Shown in pieces: positions 22,816 to 35,000 of a stretch of DNA of 64,000 nucleotides. The position numbers were made by a program, and so were the translations under genes. Source of the DNA: Helicoverpa zea (taxonomy: Eukaryota; Arthropoda; Insecta; Lepidoptera; Noctuidae); contig NC_061482.1 in assembly GCF_022581195.2 (NCBI RefSeq), positions 2,666,001-2,730,000 on the forward strand. Reading direction: 5' to 3'. Numbering within the stretch: the stretch's first letter is position 1; each line of letters begins with the position of its first letter. Under the pieces are notes generated by a model. That model did no database searches. It saw only the letters and a list, made by a program, of their open reading frames with translations, and was not told where the DNA came from.

Positions 22816-23595
22816 GGGGCCCGATTCTCCTAAGTTAAGAATGTCAAAATTGAATAGAAATCGAATCGCAATATGATCGCAATAGCAGTTTTAACCATAT
22901 CGGGCATTCTGCTACTAATAAAAGACTAATCGTATTCGATTGACATTTGATTGGTGTGCGACTGGGGCCCGATTCTCCTAATTTTACTTAAGCGGCATTC
23001 GATTCACATTCGACTGCGATCCAATCACGACTCGATTACGATTGAAGCGCATGTGGCATTCCGCTATTTTTTCTTTGAAATAAACGTTCTTATCCTTTTC
23101 TGTCATTCAATAATGAATCATTTTGTCTGCAAATGATTTACGATTGCAATATGATTGTAGAACAAACTAACGTTTAGACCAAAATCACCAAAACAGCAGA
23201 CCAATCGCAAACCAATCGAATATCGTTGGAATGCGATTGGTCTTATATTAGTAGCAGAATGCCCGATATGGTTAAAACTGCTATTGCGATCATATTGCGA
23301 TTCGATTTCTATTCAATTTTGACATTATTAACTTAGGAGAATCGGGCCCCTGGTCTGCTATTTTGGTCTATAAGGTAGTTTGCTGTACAATCATTTTGCA
23401 ATCGTACCTAAATCATTTGCAGACAAAATGATTCATTATTGACTGACAGAAAAGGATAAAAACGTTTATTTCAAAGAAAAAATAGCGGAATGCCACATAC
23501 GCTTCAATCGTAATCGAGTCGGGATTGGATCTCAGTCGAATCGAGTCGAACGTGAATCGTATGTCGCTTAAGTAAAATTAGGAGAATCGGGCCCC
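22816..23595. repeat. Interleaved double MITE (GGGGCCCGATTCTCCTAA family)
   Basis: Four copies of the same terminus occur: left ends at 22816 (A) and 22964 (B), right ends at 23350 (A') and 23595 (B'). A continues GTTAA and pairs with A'; B continues TTTTACTTAAGCG and pairs with B'. The arms therefore overlap in the order A-B-A'-B', not nested. Interior motifs (CGATTACGATTGAAGCG, AATAATGAATCATTTTGTCT) recur at 27.9 kb. Confidence 0.85.
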
Positions 23596-23596
23596 A

Positions 23597-25379
23597 GTGT
23601 GCGTCCGCGCAGCGGAATGTTATTGAATTTAAAGATTTTAATTATGCAGATAATTAGTGTAAGACGTTCTATAATTGTGTAAGTATGGTAAATAAAAATT
23701 TGTGTATGCAGCCATTGTGGAGAAATTCACCAAAAACTGATTCCGCTGGGCGAACGTTGTCCTGGCGGAACTTTTTTTAATCCATAGACTTTAGAAGAAA
23801 AGAGATGTGTCCAAAAATTAGTGTATATTTGTGTATAATTATTTATGTATGAATGAAATCAGTGCATGCATAAACTTCGGAGAAATTCAAGTTCCCGCTA
23901 TTTTATAGCTATCCGAACTTGGTCGGATTATGTAGGTTTTCGATGCTTCGTCAGTATTATAATTATCTTTCTTTAATTTCTGAATTTAATGACATGAAAT
24001 TTTGCAAGTGAATAGTTGAATGATTAAACAAATTATTGGCGTACATTTTACCATGCAATTCATTTAGAACGTCGTGATATTCGACTGCTTTGTAAACAGT
24101 GATCTATTCATGGTAAATTATCCTATAACTTTTTAATTACTAACGGAACATCATTGATACTTGGCAACATGTTGCAGACACATACAAGGTTTGTGCAAAC
24201 GTGAAAATCTAGACCCCAAACTGCATACTTTAAGAACTAAGACCTAATAAGTGTACTTTACGTTTATATTTTTATCTTTCAAACCCCTCGACTTTTTCTA
24301 AATCTGTTTTTTAAACAAATACCTATAAACAAATTCAAAACAACGTATGTAAAAATCTACAGCCCTCTATGTAAGCGCTTTATATGAAAACTAGTTAATG
24401 ACCAAACGTTCGCGTAGCGGAAACCTGAATTTCTTCGAAGTTGCATGCACTGATTTCATTCATACATAAATAACACTTGTCAACAGCATTTTCGCAACAA
24501 AGGTGAAACATATAAATTCTTGCAGATTATCTATCACAGAATCGAAATCTAGAACACAGAACTGCTCTAGCACGTCTAGTTTTGGAGAAAAACCAATCTG
24601 AAGATGCCTAAAAACGTTTTTTTAACGATATTTAAAGCCATTTTTCTACAGACACTATTTTTTTTCCTATTTTCTAACTAAAGAATCATTTAGTACTGCT
24701 CTTCTCAATTCAAATCCAGCTTACTTTACATCACTACGAGTTTTCTTTCTCAAGATATACCATTTTACATTTACGGTGTGTTTTGTCCATACTAAAATGT
24801 AAATTAGTAATGTAAGGAAAATCGTACGTCGTAGCTGAAAAAATATATCACGACTCGTACTGATGTAAAGTAAACTAGATTTGAATTGAGAAGAGCAGTA
24901 GGTACTAAATGATTCTTTAGTTAGAAAATACGAAAAAAAATAGTGTCTGTAGAAAAATGGCTTTAAATATCGTTAAAAAAGCGTTTTTAAGCATCTTCAG
25001 ATTGGTTTTTCTCCAAAACTAGACGTGCTAGAGCAGTCCTGTGTTCTAGATTTCGATTATGTTATAGATAATCTGCAAAAATTTATACGTTTCACCTTGG
25101 TTATAAAAAAAAAGAAAAATTTGTAGACTAGTGTAATTATACACAAATAGGTATACACTAATTTTTGGACACATCTCTTTTCTTCTAAAGTCTATGGATT
25201 AAAAAAAGTTCCGCCAGGACAACGTTCGCCCAGCGGAATCAGTTTTTGGTGAATTTCTTCACAATGGCTGCATACACAAATTTTTATTTACCATACACAA
25301 TTATAGAACGTCTTACACTAATTATCTGCATAATTAAAATCTTTAAATTCAACAACATTGCGCTGCGCGAACGCACACA
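23597..25379. repeat. 1.8-kb palindromic element, left arm split by an insertion
   Basis: Left arm parts 23597-23840 and 24472-24760 pair with one continuous right arm at about 24840-25379: CGCGCAGCGGAATG against CATTGCGCTGCGCG at the ends, GAACGTTGTCCTGGCGGAAC against GTTCCGCCAGGACAACGTTC, and ACTAAAGAATCATTTAGTAC against its reverse complement near the centre. No coding sequence is seen in either strand. Confidence 0.85.
23841..24471. repeat. Element inserted in the left arm of the 23.6-25.4 kb palindrome
   Basis: Its ends TTTATGTATGAATGAAATCA and TGATTTCATTCATACATAAA are inverted repeats, extended by GTGCATGCA. The right arm of the host palindrome has no matching sequence, so this unit was inserted after the palindrome formed. 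Confidence 0.75.
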
Positions 25380-26410
25380 ATGCTCAACCTCATAGCTAGG
25401 GAAACGGACCTATTTTATTGTTCTCCGAGTCGAGTGAATTCACAAGGTACCTATGCATTGCATCGAGCTTAGAATTATAATGCATTGTTTATGATTAGTT
25501 ATAGATAGTAGATAAAGACTTTAGTTTTTAACCCCTGACCATCCCCCGACGCAAAAACGACGGGGTGTCATAAGTTTGACGTGTCTGTTTTTAGTATAAA
25601 TAATTTATTTGTAATTAAGGCGCATTTATCGCATTAGGGTAACCTGTAATGATAAATGTATGTAGAGAAATAAATAAAAATACATCATTTATAATTCTTT
25701 CTTTTTATTATAGACTGGATAAATTTATTAACAAAAAGGCTATGTGTGCCATAAAATCGAAGTTCCTACTTAGATTACTACATTTTTTCGTTTAAAGCAC
25801 CTACATGCTTTATTGCACGATATGAGACATAATAAACACAAATTTGTTACCTATTTATTGTAATATTCAAGAATGGACGTTTTTTTTTGTCCCTAAATAT
25901 TTACTTATTTTATTTTCATACAAGACATAATTACATTCATGCAAAATGTAATAGTAGCCTGGAACAGTTTGTAGAAACCATTTCCAGGTAGAAGGGACAC
26001 AATGGTACCTACGTGATGGACACTGACTACCACTCAGCATCTGTGCTCAGAAATTAATTGCAAGTGAACATTACAACGAGAACTGTATGATTACGACATG
26101 TAATGTATGATTATTAACAATTTATGTAAGTATACATAAGTAGAAGACTATTTTGTGTTTGTTTTTACTACACAAACAATATGAGTGAGTTGCTCTTGAG
26201 CCTGAATACACAACATCACAATTATATTTATAACCTTTTTATTGCTAAAAGACAACAAAAGTAATTCTTTATATTAATATACTGTAATGTTGTGTTCTGC
26301 AGGTGGAAAAATCATACAAACTAGAAAACAAAGTATAAATCAAAAATTAAATTTAATACTGCAAGTACTGTGGACAATTTTATTCAAGCAAAAAATGCTA
26401 TAAAAAGTCA

Positions 26411-26731
26411 GGGTGCTTACATAAAGAAACAGGTTGCCGGTACAGACAAACCTGTATGGGTAGGTACCGATCAGTGCAGGTATAATATTTCAATACAATC
26501 CTATTCACTCACTTATAAAGAAACAGGTAAGTTACAATCTGTTTCTTTATAAGTGAGTGAAATATTTCAATACAATCCTATTGATTCACTTATAAAGAAA
26601 CAGGTAAGTTACAACCTGTTTCTTTATAAGTGAGTGAATAGGATTGTATTGAAATATTATACCTGCCCTGATCGGTACCCACCCATACAGGTTTGTCTGT
26701 ACCGGCAACCTGTTTCTTTATGTAAGCACCC
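26411..26731. repeat. Palindromic MITE in the probable MAD2 3' UTR
   Basis: Ends GGGTGCTTACATAAAGAAAC and GTTTCTTTATGTAAGCACCC are perfect inverted repeats, continuing through GGTACAGACAAACCTGTATG. The centre holds a 77-bp hairpin unit (ACTTATAAAGAAACAGGTAA with its complement) in two tandem copies, at about 26486-26562 and 26562-26638. Confidence 0.9.
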
Positions 26732-26771
26732 TTATACACAAAATGCTGAAAGTAAACTTACCTACATTACA

Positions 26772-28837
26772 CTAATCTACAAACTTATAACTAACTACAG
26801 TTTCCATTTTGTGAAGGCTAGTGGAGAATATTTTGAATGGAACGTTTTGTGCGTTGGCTATAAATACGGGCTCTGATACAGTCCAGTTCTCAGGCACATC
26901 ACAATCGGCTTTAACATTTGCAAAAAAGTCAAATGAGCACCTACTATCTAGGAACGGTAAGTAAGATATTGTTGCAGCTACTTGCAACATGACCTCTCTA
27001 ATTTTCTGTTGAATTTGTTTCAAGTCTTTACTACCTATGGTTTCATTATTTTCTTTTGATAATGCTGCGTCACCATCTTCATACTGCAAGTTGAAATCCC
27101 AGCATTCTAAGATTTCCTCGTTTGCTACATTGAAAATTACGAGGGAGAGCTTGCTTATTTTCTTGTTGAGTATCCATTCTGAAAATAAATAAATATTAGA
27201 TTAGGTATAGACAAGAAGTAAAAATTAATAGACCTGCCATAGGACGTAAGTAACGCTCTAATGAGGGTTTTCTCTCTTTTTTCTGCCACCGGGTGGCGCC
27301 ACGTTTGCGTCTGGGTCTGGTCCAAACAGCTGTCAAATAGTATGGAATTGTAGGATTTGTAGGTGCCGAACTTATTGTTTATTGAAATTGTGTTATATTG
27401 GAAGTGTTATTGATCTTATTATGGACTACGTTTAGAAAAAGGTTTCCGAACTAAAAATTAAGCAAAGAAAGAGGGGTGCAAAAGTCACTGGTGCTAAGGA
27501 AAAGTTCATTGAAAGGTAGATAACGTAATGTACTAGAATTTGTTTACAGAATATGATTTAGTTTTTTTATCTTCGGCATTTTAATTGTAAAACAATAATG
27601 GACTGTTTTAATTCTACAATAAAAAATCAATATAAAATCGTTCACGGTTCGTAGTATAGGCGCTTTGACAGGTGCGGCCCGATTCTCCTAAGTTAATAAT
27701 GTCAAAATCGAATAGAAATCGAATCGCAATATGATCGCAATAGCAGTTTTAACCATATCGGGCATTCTGCTACTAATATAAGACCAATCGTATTCCAACG
27801 ACATTCGATTGGTCTGTGATTGGTCTGGGCCCCGATTCTCCTAATTTTACTTAAGCGTCATACGATTCACGTTCGTCTCGATTCGACTGAGATCCGATTC
27901 CGACTCGATTACGATTGAAGCGTATGTGGCATTCCGCTATTTTTTCTTTGAAATAAACGTTTTTATCCTTTTCTTTCATTCAATAATGAATCATTTTGTC
28001 TGCCAATGATTTACGATTGCAATATGATTGTAGAGCAACCTACCGTACCTATAGACCAAAATCACCAAAATAGCCAGGGGCCCGGAATACCACATATGCT
28101 TCAATCGTTATCGAGTCGGGATTGGATCTCAGTCGAACCGAGTCGAACGTGAATCGTATGTCGCTTAAGTAAAATTAGGAGAATCGGGCCCCTGGACCTG
28201 ACGACTCGGTGCTGCCACCTCGTGGACGCCATTTTAGAAAACCCTAATGATAGTAATTAGCTATGTGCCAAACTTCTGTTTTCTATGTTTGTAAAAAGAC
28301 AAATTTAAAAAAAAATCTTAGATAGGGTTCACAAAGTCCTACAGAATGTTCACAAACACGACTTATAATAAACAATTTGCTCACAATAAAAACTTTAGCA
28401 CTTATTTTGCAAGTAACTAAGTTATGCCTTTATTAAACTTAGCAAACAAGTTCAGACTTGCTTCATAGTGTGATGCAGAGTACCTACTTAATGTTTTGAA
28501 AAATAAGAATGCTTACCTTCAGTTTGAGCCAAGACTTTGGTTAAAAAGCTCTTAATTTCAGCGTCTTCCGATAGTAAAAGTGTAATTCCATATTGTTGTT
28601 CGGTTTTGAACGTCTCTGGAGAACATAAACCTCTTTGGAATAAAACTGAATTTATGGCGAATTCTGTAAAAAGGTTGAACACAAACTGTTAATGTGACGA
28701 GCAGGCTGTAAATAGTTCAACAAAAATTAAGAAGTAAAAATGAAAACTGCATTGTTTTCGAACTTACTCAGATATTCGCAAATTATTTGTGCAGACCCTT
28801 GGAGTGTGATACAATTTTTGGTTTGCTGTTGAGACAT
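26772..28837 (-). CDS. MAD2: MAD2, spindle assembly checkpoint HORMA protein
   Basis: MAD2 is the checkpoint protein that, in its closed form, binds CDC20 and holds back the anaphase-promoting complex until kinetochores are attached. Three exons (28768-28837, 28517-28663, 26772-27178) splice in phase to 207 residues, close to the usual 205. The start is MSQQQTKNCITLQGSAQIIC; other conserved blocks are FAINSVLFQRGLC, YGITLLL, KLSLVIFN, IREVMLQVAATISYLPFLD, CSFDFFA and the C-terminal safety belt, PENWTVSEPVFIANAQNV to LHKMETVVSYKFVD. The frame has no defects. Intron 2 (27179-28516) carries a 1-kb transposon with a MITE inside it. A 320-bp palindrome starts 41 bp after the stop. An E-box (CACGTG) lies about 120 bp before the start codon; a role for it is not shown. 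Confidence 0.97.
27421..27515 (+). pseudogene. SAP-like first exon of a transposon protein (one premature stop)
   Basis: ATG GAC TAC GTT TAG then reads KKVSELKIKQRKRGAKVTGA and KEKFIER up to a GT donor at 27516. The spacing of hydrophobic and basic residues and the RGAKVTGAKEK core resemble a SAP DNA-binding motif. The TAG at 27433-27435 would stop it after four codons. I infer it is the first exon of the element's lost protein; the rest is absent. Confidence 0.45.
27676..28194. repeat. MITE array (GGGGCCCGATTCTCCTAA family) nested in the MAD2-intron transposon
   Basis: Left ends at about 27676 (A type, with GTTAATAATGTC) and 27831 (B type, with TTTTACTTAAGCG), and one right end, AAAATTAGGAGAATCGGGCC, at 28194. 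The A right end seen in the 22.8-kb copy is missing here, so this is a deleted version of the same A-B-A'-B' structure. Confidence 0.8.
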
Positions 28838-31800
28838 CGTGTTTTTACAAAATACTAAACTGTGATAAGTAAACTTTAATAACACTACCTACTAACTCAA
28901 TTACGTAGAATTCACTTCAAAGTGAACAAATGTTTTATATTCGATTGTAGACAAAACACGTGCAGAATCAGAAAAACGCACTATACTAAAACCGTTTGAC
29001 AGTTTAATTAATTTCGAATCACCCACGATCCTCAAAATATGCAAACTTGACGTTTCTTTGCACCGTTTTATTTTACCGCTTACACAACTCCAAACATTTG
29101 AGGCATCTTTTTTATGCCGTTTATCAAAATATTTTTTTTTAATATTTTAGTTTTTCGTATCTAGGTAAATTATGAAAATTAATAAGTAGGTATCTTAGTT
29201 TTTTTTCGTTCGATGTGCAATAAAATGAAAAGGAACACAATGTATGCTGACGTCACAAGTCACGTGATCGAGCTTGTCTGGGCAATATTTTATAATTTTT
29301 AAGAAAAATATAAACAAACCGACCAAGTGCGAGTCGGACTCGCGCACGAAGGGTTCCGTACTAATATTTATAAAACGTTCCATAGTTATAATATATTTAT
29401 AATACATTCCATATTCTGTGAATATTTCAACCATCTACTTACCTGTTGCCGTTATCTAATCGACCAAAAATAGCAAAAAAATCACGTTTGTTGTATGGGA
29501 GCCCCCCAGAATATTTATTTTATTCTGGTTTTCAGTATTTATTTGTTGTTATAGCGTCAACAGAAATACATCATCTGTGAAAATTTCAACTCTCTAACTA
29601 TCATCGTTCATGAAATACAGCCTGGTGACCGACGGACGGACGGAGGAGCGAAAACTTTGGCTACGGAACCTTAAAAATACATAAAACGTAAAGAGATTTA
29701 AGACGAGTAATGACAGGGAGGGTGATCTTAAAATTATTTAGAAGCTATTTAAATAGATTTGCGAAAATTGGAAACCAGCCTAAACTAATGAATGATTGAA
29801 AACCAATTTCTGAATATCATTTAATCACTGTATTTAATGATATGACATGTAATCACATAAATTCCCTTACTTGCTAGCATATTCGTATTACTGAACGACT
29901 TCAAAGTCATATAATTTATATTAGGTACATACCAAGTAAGAATGTATAAGAAAAACCGCGCAGATATACGAAGAATTTGACAAATCAAAATAAAAGTATT
30001 GATAGATATAAAAATTAATAATGCTTTTAGACTTGTGAGCTTTTGAGTTGACTACAACCCGTTACTTAGACAAATAGCAGCAAAGTTTTACAGAAAACTA
30101 TTTGGTTCGATGGCAGATCGTTGTAAAATGTTGACAGGAATACCAAATTATACATTATGCTATTGTATTGTATATATTTATTAGTCGGTAAACACATGTA
30201 GGTACTGCAGATAACAGTCATCAAAAAACATGCTCTATAGGTACTTGAAGTTACAATAAATATAATATAATAAAGTAATATTCGGAACAAGATACATCAG
30301 ATTAAGTTCTGAAGTAGCAGGCAACATATACCTACCTAAAATATAAATACTAGACTCAAAATTCTAAAAGCAAGTATTTAAATTAAAATAACGAGATAAC
30401 TAATAATAGTTGTTCCACAGAAAGGCAATAGATAATCCTACGCTTTAACCTAGAACCTATTTAGGTACACAAGTTACACTACGCCTTATTCTAATTCAAC
30501 ATTGTGCATCACAAATAAGTGCCTTCAAATACATTTAACATTAATGTACGTAATATCAATTTACTGTTTCTATCGCAACATTTGTGCAGAAAAAAAACGC
30601 CCTACGGAAAAATATAATGTAGATAAAATATATCACAACCCATTAAAAAAAAACATAGGAAAGCAAACATTTCTGTTGGCAATAGACAAGTAGCTAATAA
30701 AGTGCAATTGCTTTCGTTGGTGCACAACTGTAGACAACCATGGATCTTCCAGTCCCAAGCATGTCGCATCGACCCGGTAATTAAATCTAAAATCAGGAAT
30801 AAATACTAGATCTATCTGATGCAGCTAGCTAAACTTATATATGGTGTACAAAACATCCTCAGTCTAGGAATAAAATTAAATTGTTAATTAAAAGCACATG
30901 TCTCATAGATTCAGGTTTAAGTTTCTAAACGGCTATATTTATCTACACACAGGTAAAGAGCAGTGGTATTCTAAACATATGATTACGCGGTTAAATATGA
31001 TTACTATGACTAAGTACGATAGATTGCATCTTGTATACTTAACACTGGGCTATATTTTGACATATAGTACTATGCAAAAAATACTCTACATTAAAGATTA
31101 CATATTATGGAATGACTGAATACCGTTACCTAGGTTCTTTATCCAAGCATCGTCAGCGGTGCACTACTTACTTAATTATATCGATAAATATTTGAACTTC
31201 AAATTAATAGGGTACATTCATAATAATTCAATTTAATTGTTAGGCTTATTGTGGTGAATAAAACAGTATCATTGAATGACACAAACTATAAAATAATGCA
31301 GAAATATATTTATTTTATCTTGAGGTAGGTACTACCAGATACGACATATAAATAAGAATTTGATTTTTTAAGCCAAACTCGCCTATTATTATATCACAAT
31401 CAGTTAACTGATATAAAGAAAACCGATTCAATCGATTTTTGACAAAATATAAATGCTAAACGTTAACAAACAATATAAGTAATGTACTTAATCTTAAAAT
31501 ATGGGAACACCCTGTAGTGTAACAAAATATTTTAATTATTACATAGTTTAATTAAATTAATATCATTGACTTTGTATCACTTTCGTCATAGACATCCGAC
31601 CGTCATTTTGACATCTAGGTATAAATAGAGCATCGTTAACAGACGATCTCACGCACTGTGCGAGATTTTGAACCATTTCGGTAGACACACCCTGTCTATT
31701 GCTAAACTTCTAACAAATGTAGATGTATCCATCCAGTGATCGAAAAGTCAATGATGAGAGTACATTATACAAATACCTACGAGCTATGCCGATGAAGGCT

Positions 31801-32047
31801 TGTGTCCTACGCTAAACCCATGTATAAAACCTCACACAATTGTTTTGTTATCCTACGAGTACATTAGAAGCAAACATTACAGTGACAATAAAGCAGCAAT
31901 TTTGAATGTAAGTGAATCGCAAGGCCTGTCAAGTGTCGCGGACGGATATTTAAGCTGGACTGGAGATTAGCGGAAAATAATCGGGATTAAATACGGCCAT
32001 GCATTTGAACAGGAACGAAAAAAATCAGCGTGTTATATATTGATAGT
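28838..32047. other. Intergenic region between MAD2 start and AcCoAS 3' end
   Basis: About 3.2 kb of AT-rich sequence, divided into the MAD2 promoter side (28838-29100) and the AcCoAS 3' UTR side (from about 31300 to 32047). A repeat lies at 29317-29678. The small ORFs (29195, 30066, 30502, 30898) are of low complexity and I do not believe them. Confidence 0.5.
29317..29678 (+). repeat. Lepidopteran repeat of the CCGGCCAAGTGCGAGTCGG family (full-length)
   Basis: It opens AACCGACCAAGTGCGAGTCG and ends GGCTACGGAACCTTAAAAA, with CAGCCTGGTGACCGACGGAC before a GGAC run. The opposite ends carry GGGTTCCGTA and TACGGAACC. Confidence 0.8.
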
Positions 32048-35000
32048 TCAGGGGCGTGTCTTGAAGAGCATATCGACGATGGAGGGGTCGGCCAGAGTCG
32101 AAGTATCGCCGATATTTTTGTCCCCAAGTGCGATCTTGCGGAGCACACGTCGCATAATCTTTCCTGAACGAGTTTTCGGCAACCCTGGCGCGTGGTGAAT
32201 GACATCTGGTGCTGCAAAAGCTCCAATTCGGCCGCGTACACGTTTCTTCAGCGCATCGACTAAGGCCGCATCGAATTTGGCACCTTCATTTAAAATGACG
32301 AAGCAGTACAAAGACTCGCCTTTGACTGGATGTGGTTTGGAGACGACGGCGGCTTCCACCACGTTCGGGTCTTCCGTGAGAACGCCTTCTACCTCCGATG
32401 TGGACATCAGATGGCCTGATACGTTCAGCATGTCGTCGATACGACCCGTTACCCACAAAAAGCCGTCCTCATCTCGCCTAGCCCCTGCAAATTATTCACA
32501 TTGTATATTAAACTACGACTCCATTCGCCTCCCTACCGCAAAGATGTTTGTATGTGCTTCAAACCATCAACGAAGCTAATAGACAACGTAAGTACAAGTT
32601 GTATAATATTTTGAGCATTAGAATAATATTTGTTGATAACAATGAAGTTTGATGTAAATGATTATAGTCAAAAAATTGGTACTATTAAAGGACATCTTAC
32701 CATCGCCGGTGCAGTAGTATCCTGGGAATTTTCTGAAGTACACATCTTCGTATCGGCTATGATTGCCGTACAGGGTGACCATGATGCCGGGCCAGGGGCG
32801 GGAGAACACCAGGTAACCTTCTCCTGGGCCTTCTACCACGTGCCCGTCTTCGTCCACGATTGTCGGCTCCACGCCGAAGAATGGGAAACCCTGTGACACA
32901 ATATGCATGAATATGAGAAAAGTATAAAATACATAATTATACATATTCATTGATAAGATTTGAGAAATCTAATAATACATATAACAAAAAATCTTGAGTG
33001 CTCTGTGCACAGACAAGATTGTTTGGAGAATTACGAGAGCCAAAAAATTTCCAGTCCCTCAGTATTCTGTATCGCGGGGTCCTAGGCTACAGCGTGCAAG
33101 ACAAAGAGGCTACTTACAGCAGCACCAGGTTTCATAGGCGTGGCAGCTGGGAGGCTGGTGAGGACATGGCCTCCGGTCTCCGTTTGCCAGAAGGTGTCGA
33201 CAATGGAGCAGCGACCCTGGCCGACCACGTTGTAGTACCACAGCCAGGCTTCAGGGTTAATGGGCTCTCCCACGCTGCCCAGGACACGGAGACTGTCCAG
33301 GTTATGTCTGTAAAATAGATATCAAATTATTAGTAGGAATACAACTTATGAGGACAACCTGCAGTACATGCAATTGCTTAAATGGCCTTTAAACTTTAAC
33401 CAGTCAACATTAAACTTTGTAAGTTGTTCTATAATCTTGTATTGATCCGATAAGTGGACGATCTACGCTGTGCCCTTTCTAAATAAATAATGCTTGCTGC
33501 AGTTTAGTCCCTTCAATCAATTATGTCAAGTTCACGTCACTTCGTTCTAGAATTTACACTGTGTGGTATTTACGTTGAAATGTCAGTTTATTTACTCGAA
33601 TAAATAATGCAGTTATGACTTAACAATCAATTTTTCTTGCAATAAATGTTTGTAACAATATTGTCGTCAACCGCAAGTTTGTATTTAGTTAAAATAATAT
33701 TCGTTTGGGCGTGTGGTCAAAGGTCGGCAGAAGACAGTTTAATAAGTAGTAGACTTTGATCAATGACTTTCTAATTTAAACATTTACCGAGTATCAATTG
33801 GAATGTTAATTACCTATAGTAACTAAAGAAGAACTTTGACCACATAGAAAAGTCACTATATAAGGTAGGAAAGTACTAAAATTGTATTTATGTTGAGTAA
33901 AAAATTGACAAAGTAAGAAATTGTGTGAAAAGGTCAGCGTCTTAGATTTTTTTGTGTACTATGCTATCTTTATAGAAAATGTGAATAGAATAGATGGAAG
34001 CTGGTTCGCAGATGATGACAATAACCGTGTCTGTTCAACTGGCGACCCTCTCAATACTTGTGACCCTAAGTACGCGAATCAGGATGCGTCCAATGTCAAT
34101 AAGCTAATGTTTATACTGTACTTATTTAGCATTGCATTACAATCTGTGGAGTCCAAAGAAAAAATAAGTTTGCCCTTTGCCGTCTAAATTACTCCCAGTT
34201 TCAGTAAAGTAAACCGAAAATATAGATCCTTCAAAGAGAATGTGAAAAAAATTGCTATTGTAGGTATACTTAGCAAGCTCGTGGTGCTCTAATCTTGTAC
34301 CTGAACAAAGTGGAATGTTACCTCTTGACTAGATCTTCTCCGAACTTGGTGAGCGCCCTGATTGCGGTGGGCGCGGTGTAAAACTGCGTCACCTTGTACT
34401 TCTCACAGACCGACCAGAAGCGATCGTTGTCAGGGAAGAATGGGGTCCCCTCGAACTGTAATTAAAATGTCATATCAAACTCTTAAACACTTCTCTGTCT
34501 ATGATGCAGACAAAATAGTTAAACAATGTCCACCTCATTATAGAACACGGTCCTAAAAAGTACCGGCTTTAGTGCCAGGTTTCGTGTGGTCGTGGTGGCC
34601 TAGTGGGTAAAGAACCAACCTCTCGAGTATGAGGGTGTGGGTTCGGTTCCAGGTCAGGCAAGTACCAATGCAACTTTTCTAAGTTTGTGTGTACTTTCTA
34701 AGTAGGTATAACTTGGACACCAATGGCTGATAAAAAGGTGAAGGAAAACATCTTGAGGAAACCTGGACTATAAAGTCCGAAATCACCAACCCGCATTGAG
34801 CAAGCGTGGTGATTAATGCTCAATCCTTCTCCGTGTGAGAGGAGGCCTGTGCCCAGCAGTGGGACGATAGAAAAGACTATAACAGGTTAGTGCCAGGTTT
34901 GGATTGTCTTGGTTGATAATTTTAAGCCAAGTTGCAATGCTAACATTTTTTCTAATGCTCAGTTTTTTTGATGCGTGATATTAGTGACATAGTCATCATC

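Larger units (their letters stand above)
27265..28244. mobile_element. Transposon remnant with GGGTTTTCT ends and 6-bp TAATGA duplication, in MAD2 intron 2
   Basis: TAATGA at 27259-27264 and 28245-28250 flanks inverted ends GGGTTTTCT and AGAAAACCC, followed by CTGCCACC(G)GGTGGC- and GCTGCCACCTCGTGG-like subterminal text. It carries an exon-like stretch at 27421-27515 and has itself been invaded by a MITE at 27676-28194. Confidence 0.75.

Noticed and set aside
26370..26876. Two small plus-strand ORFs over the MAD2 3' end
   Set aside because: They read through the palindrome and antisense of MAD2 exon 3.
30066..31119. Small ORFs between MAD2 and AcCoAS
   Set aside because: AT-rich, no family signature, no splice partners.
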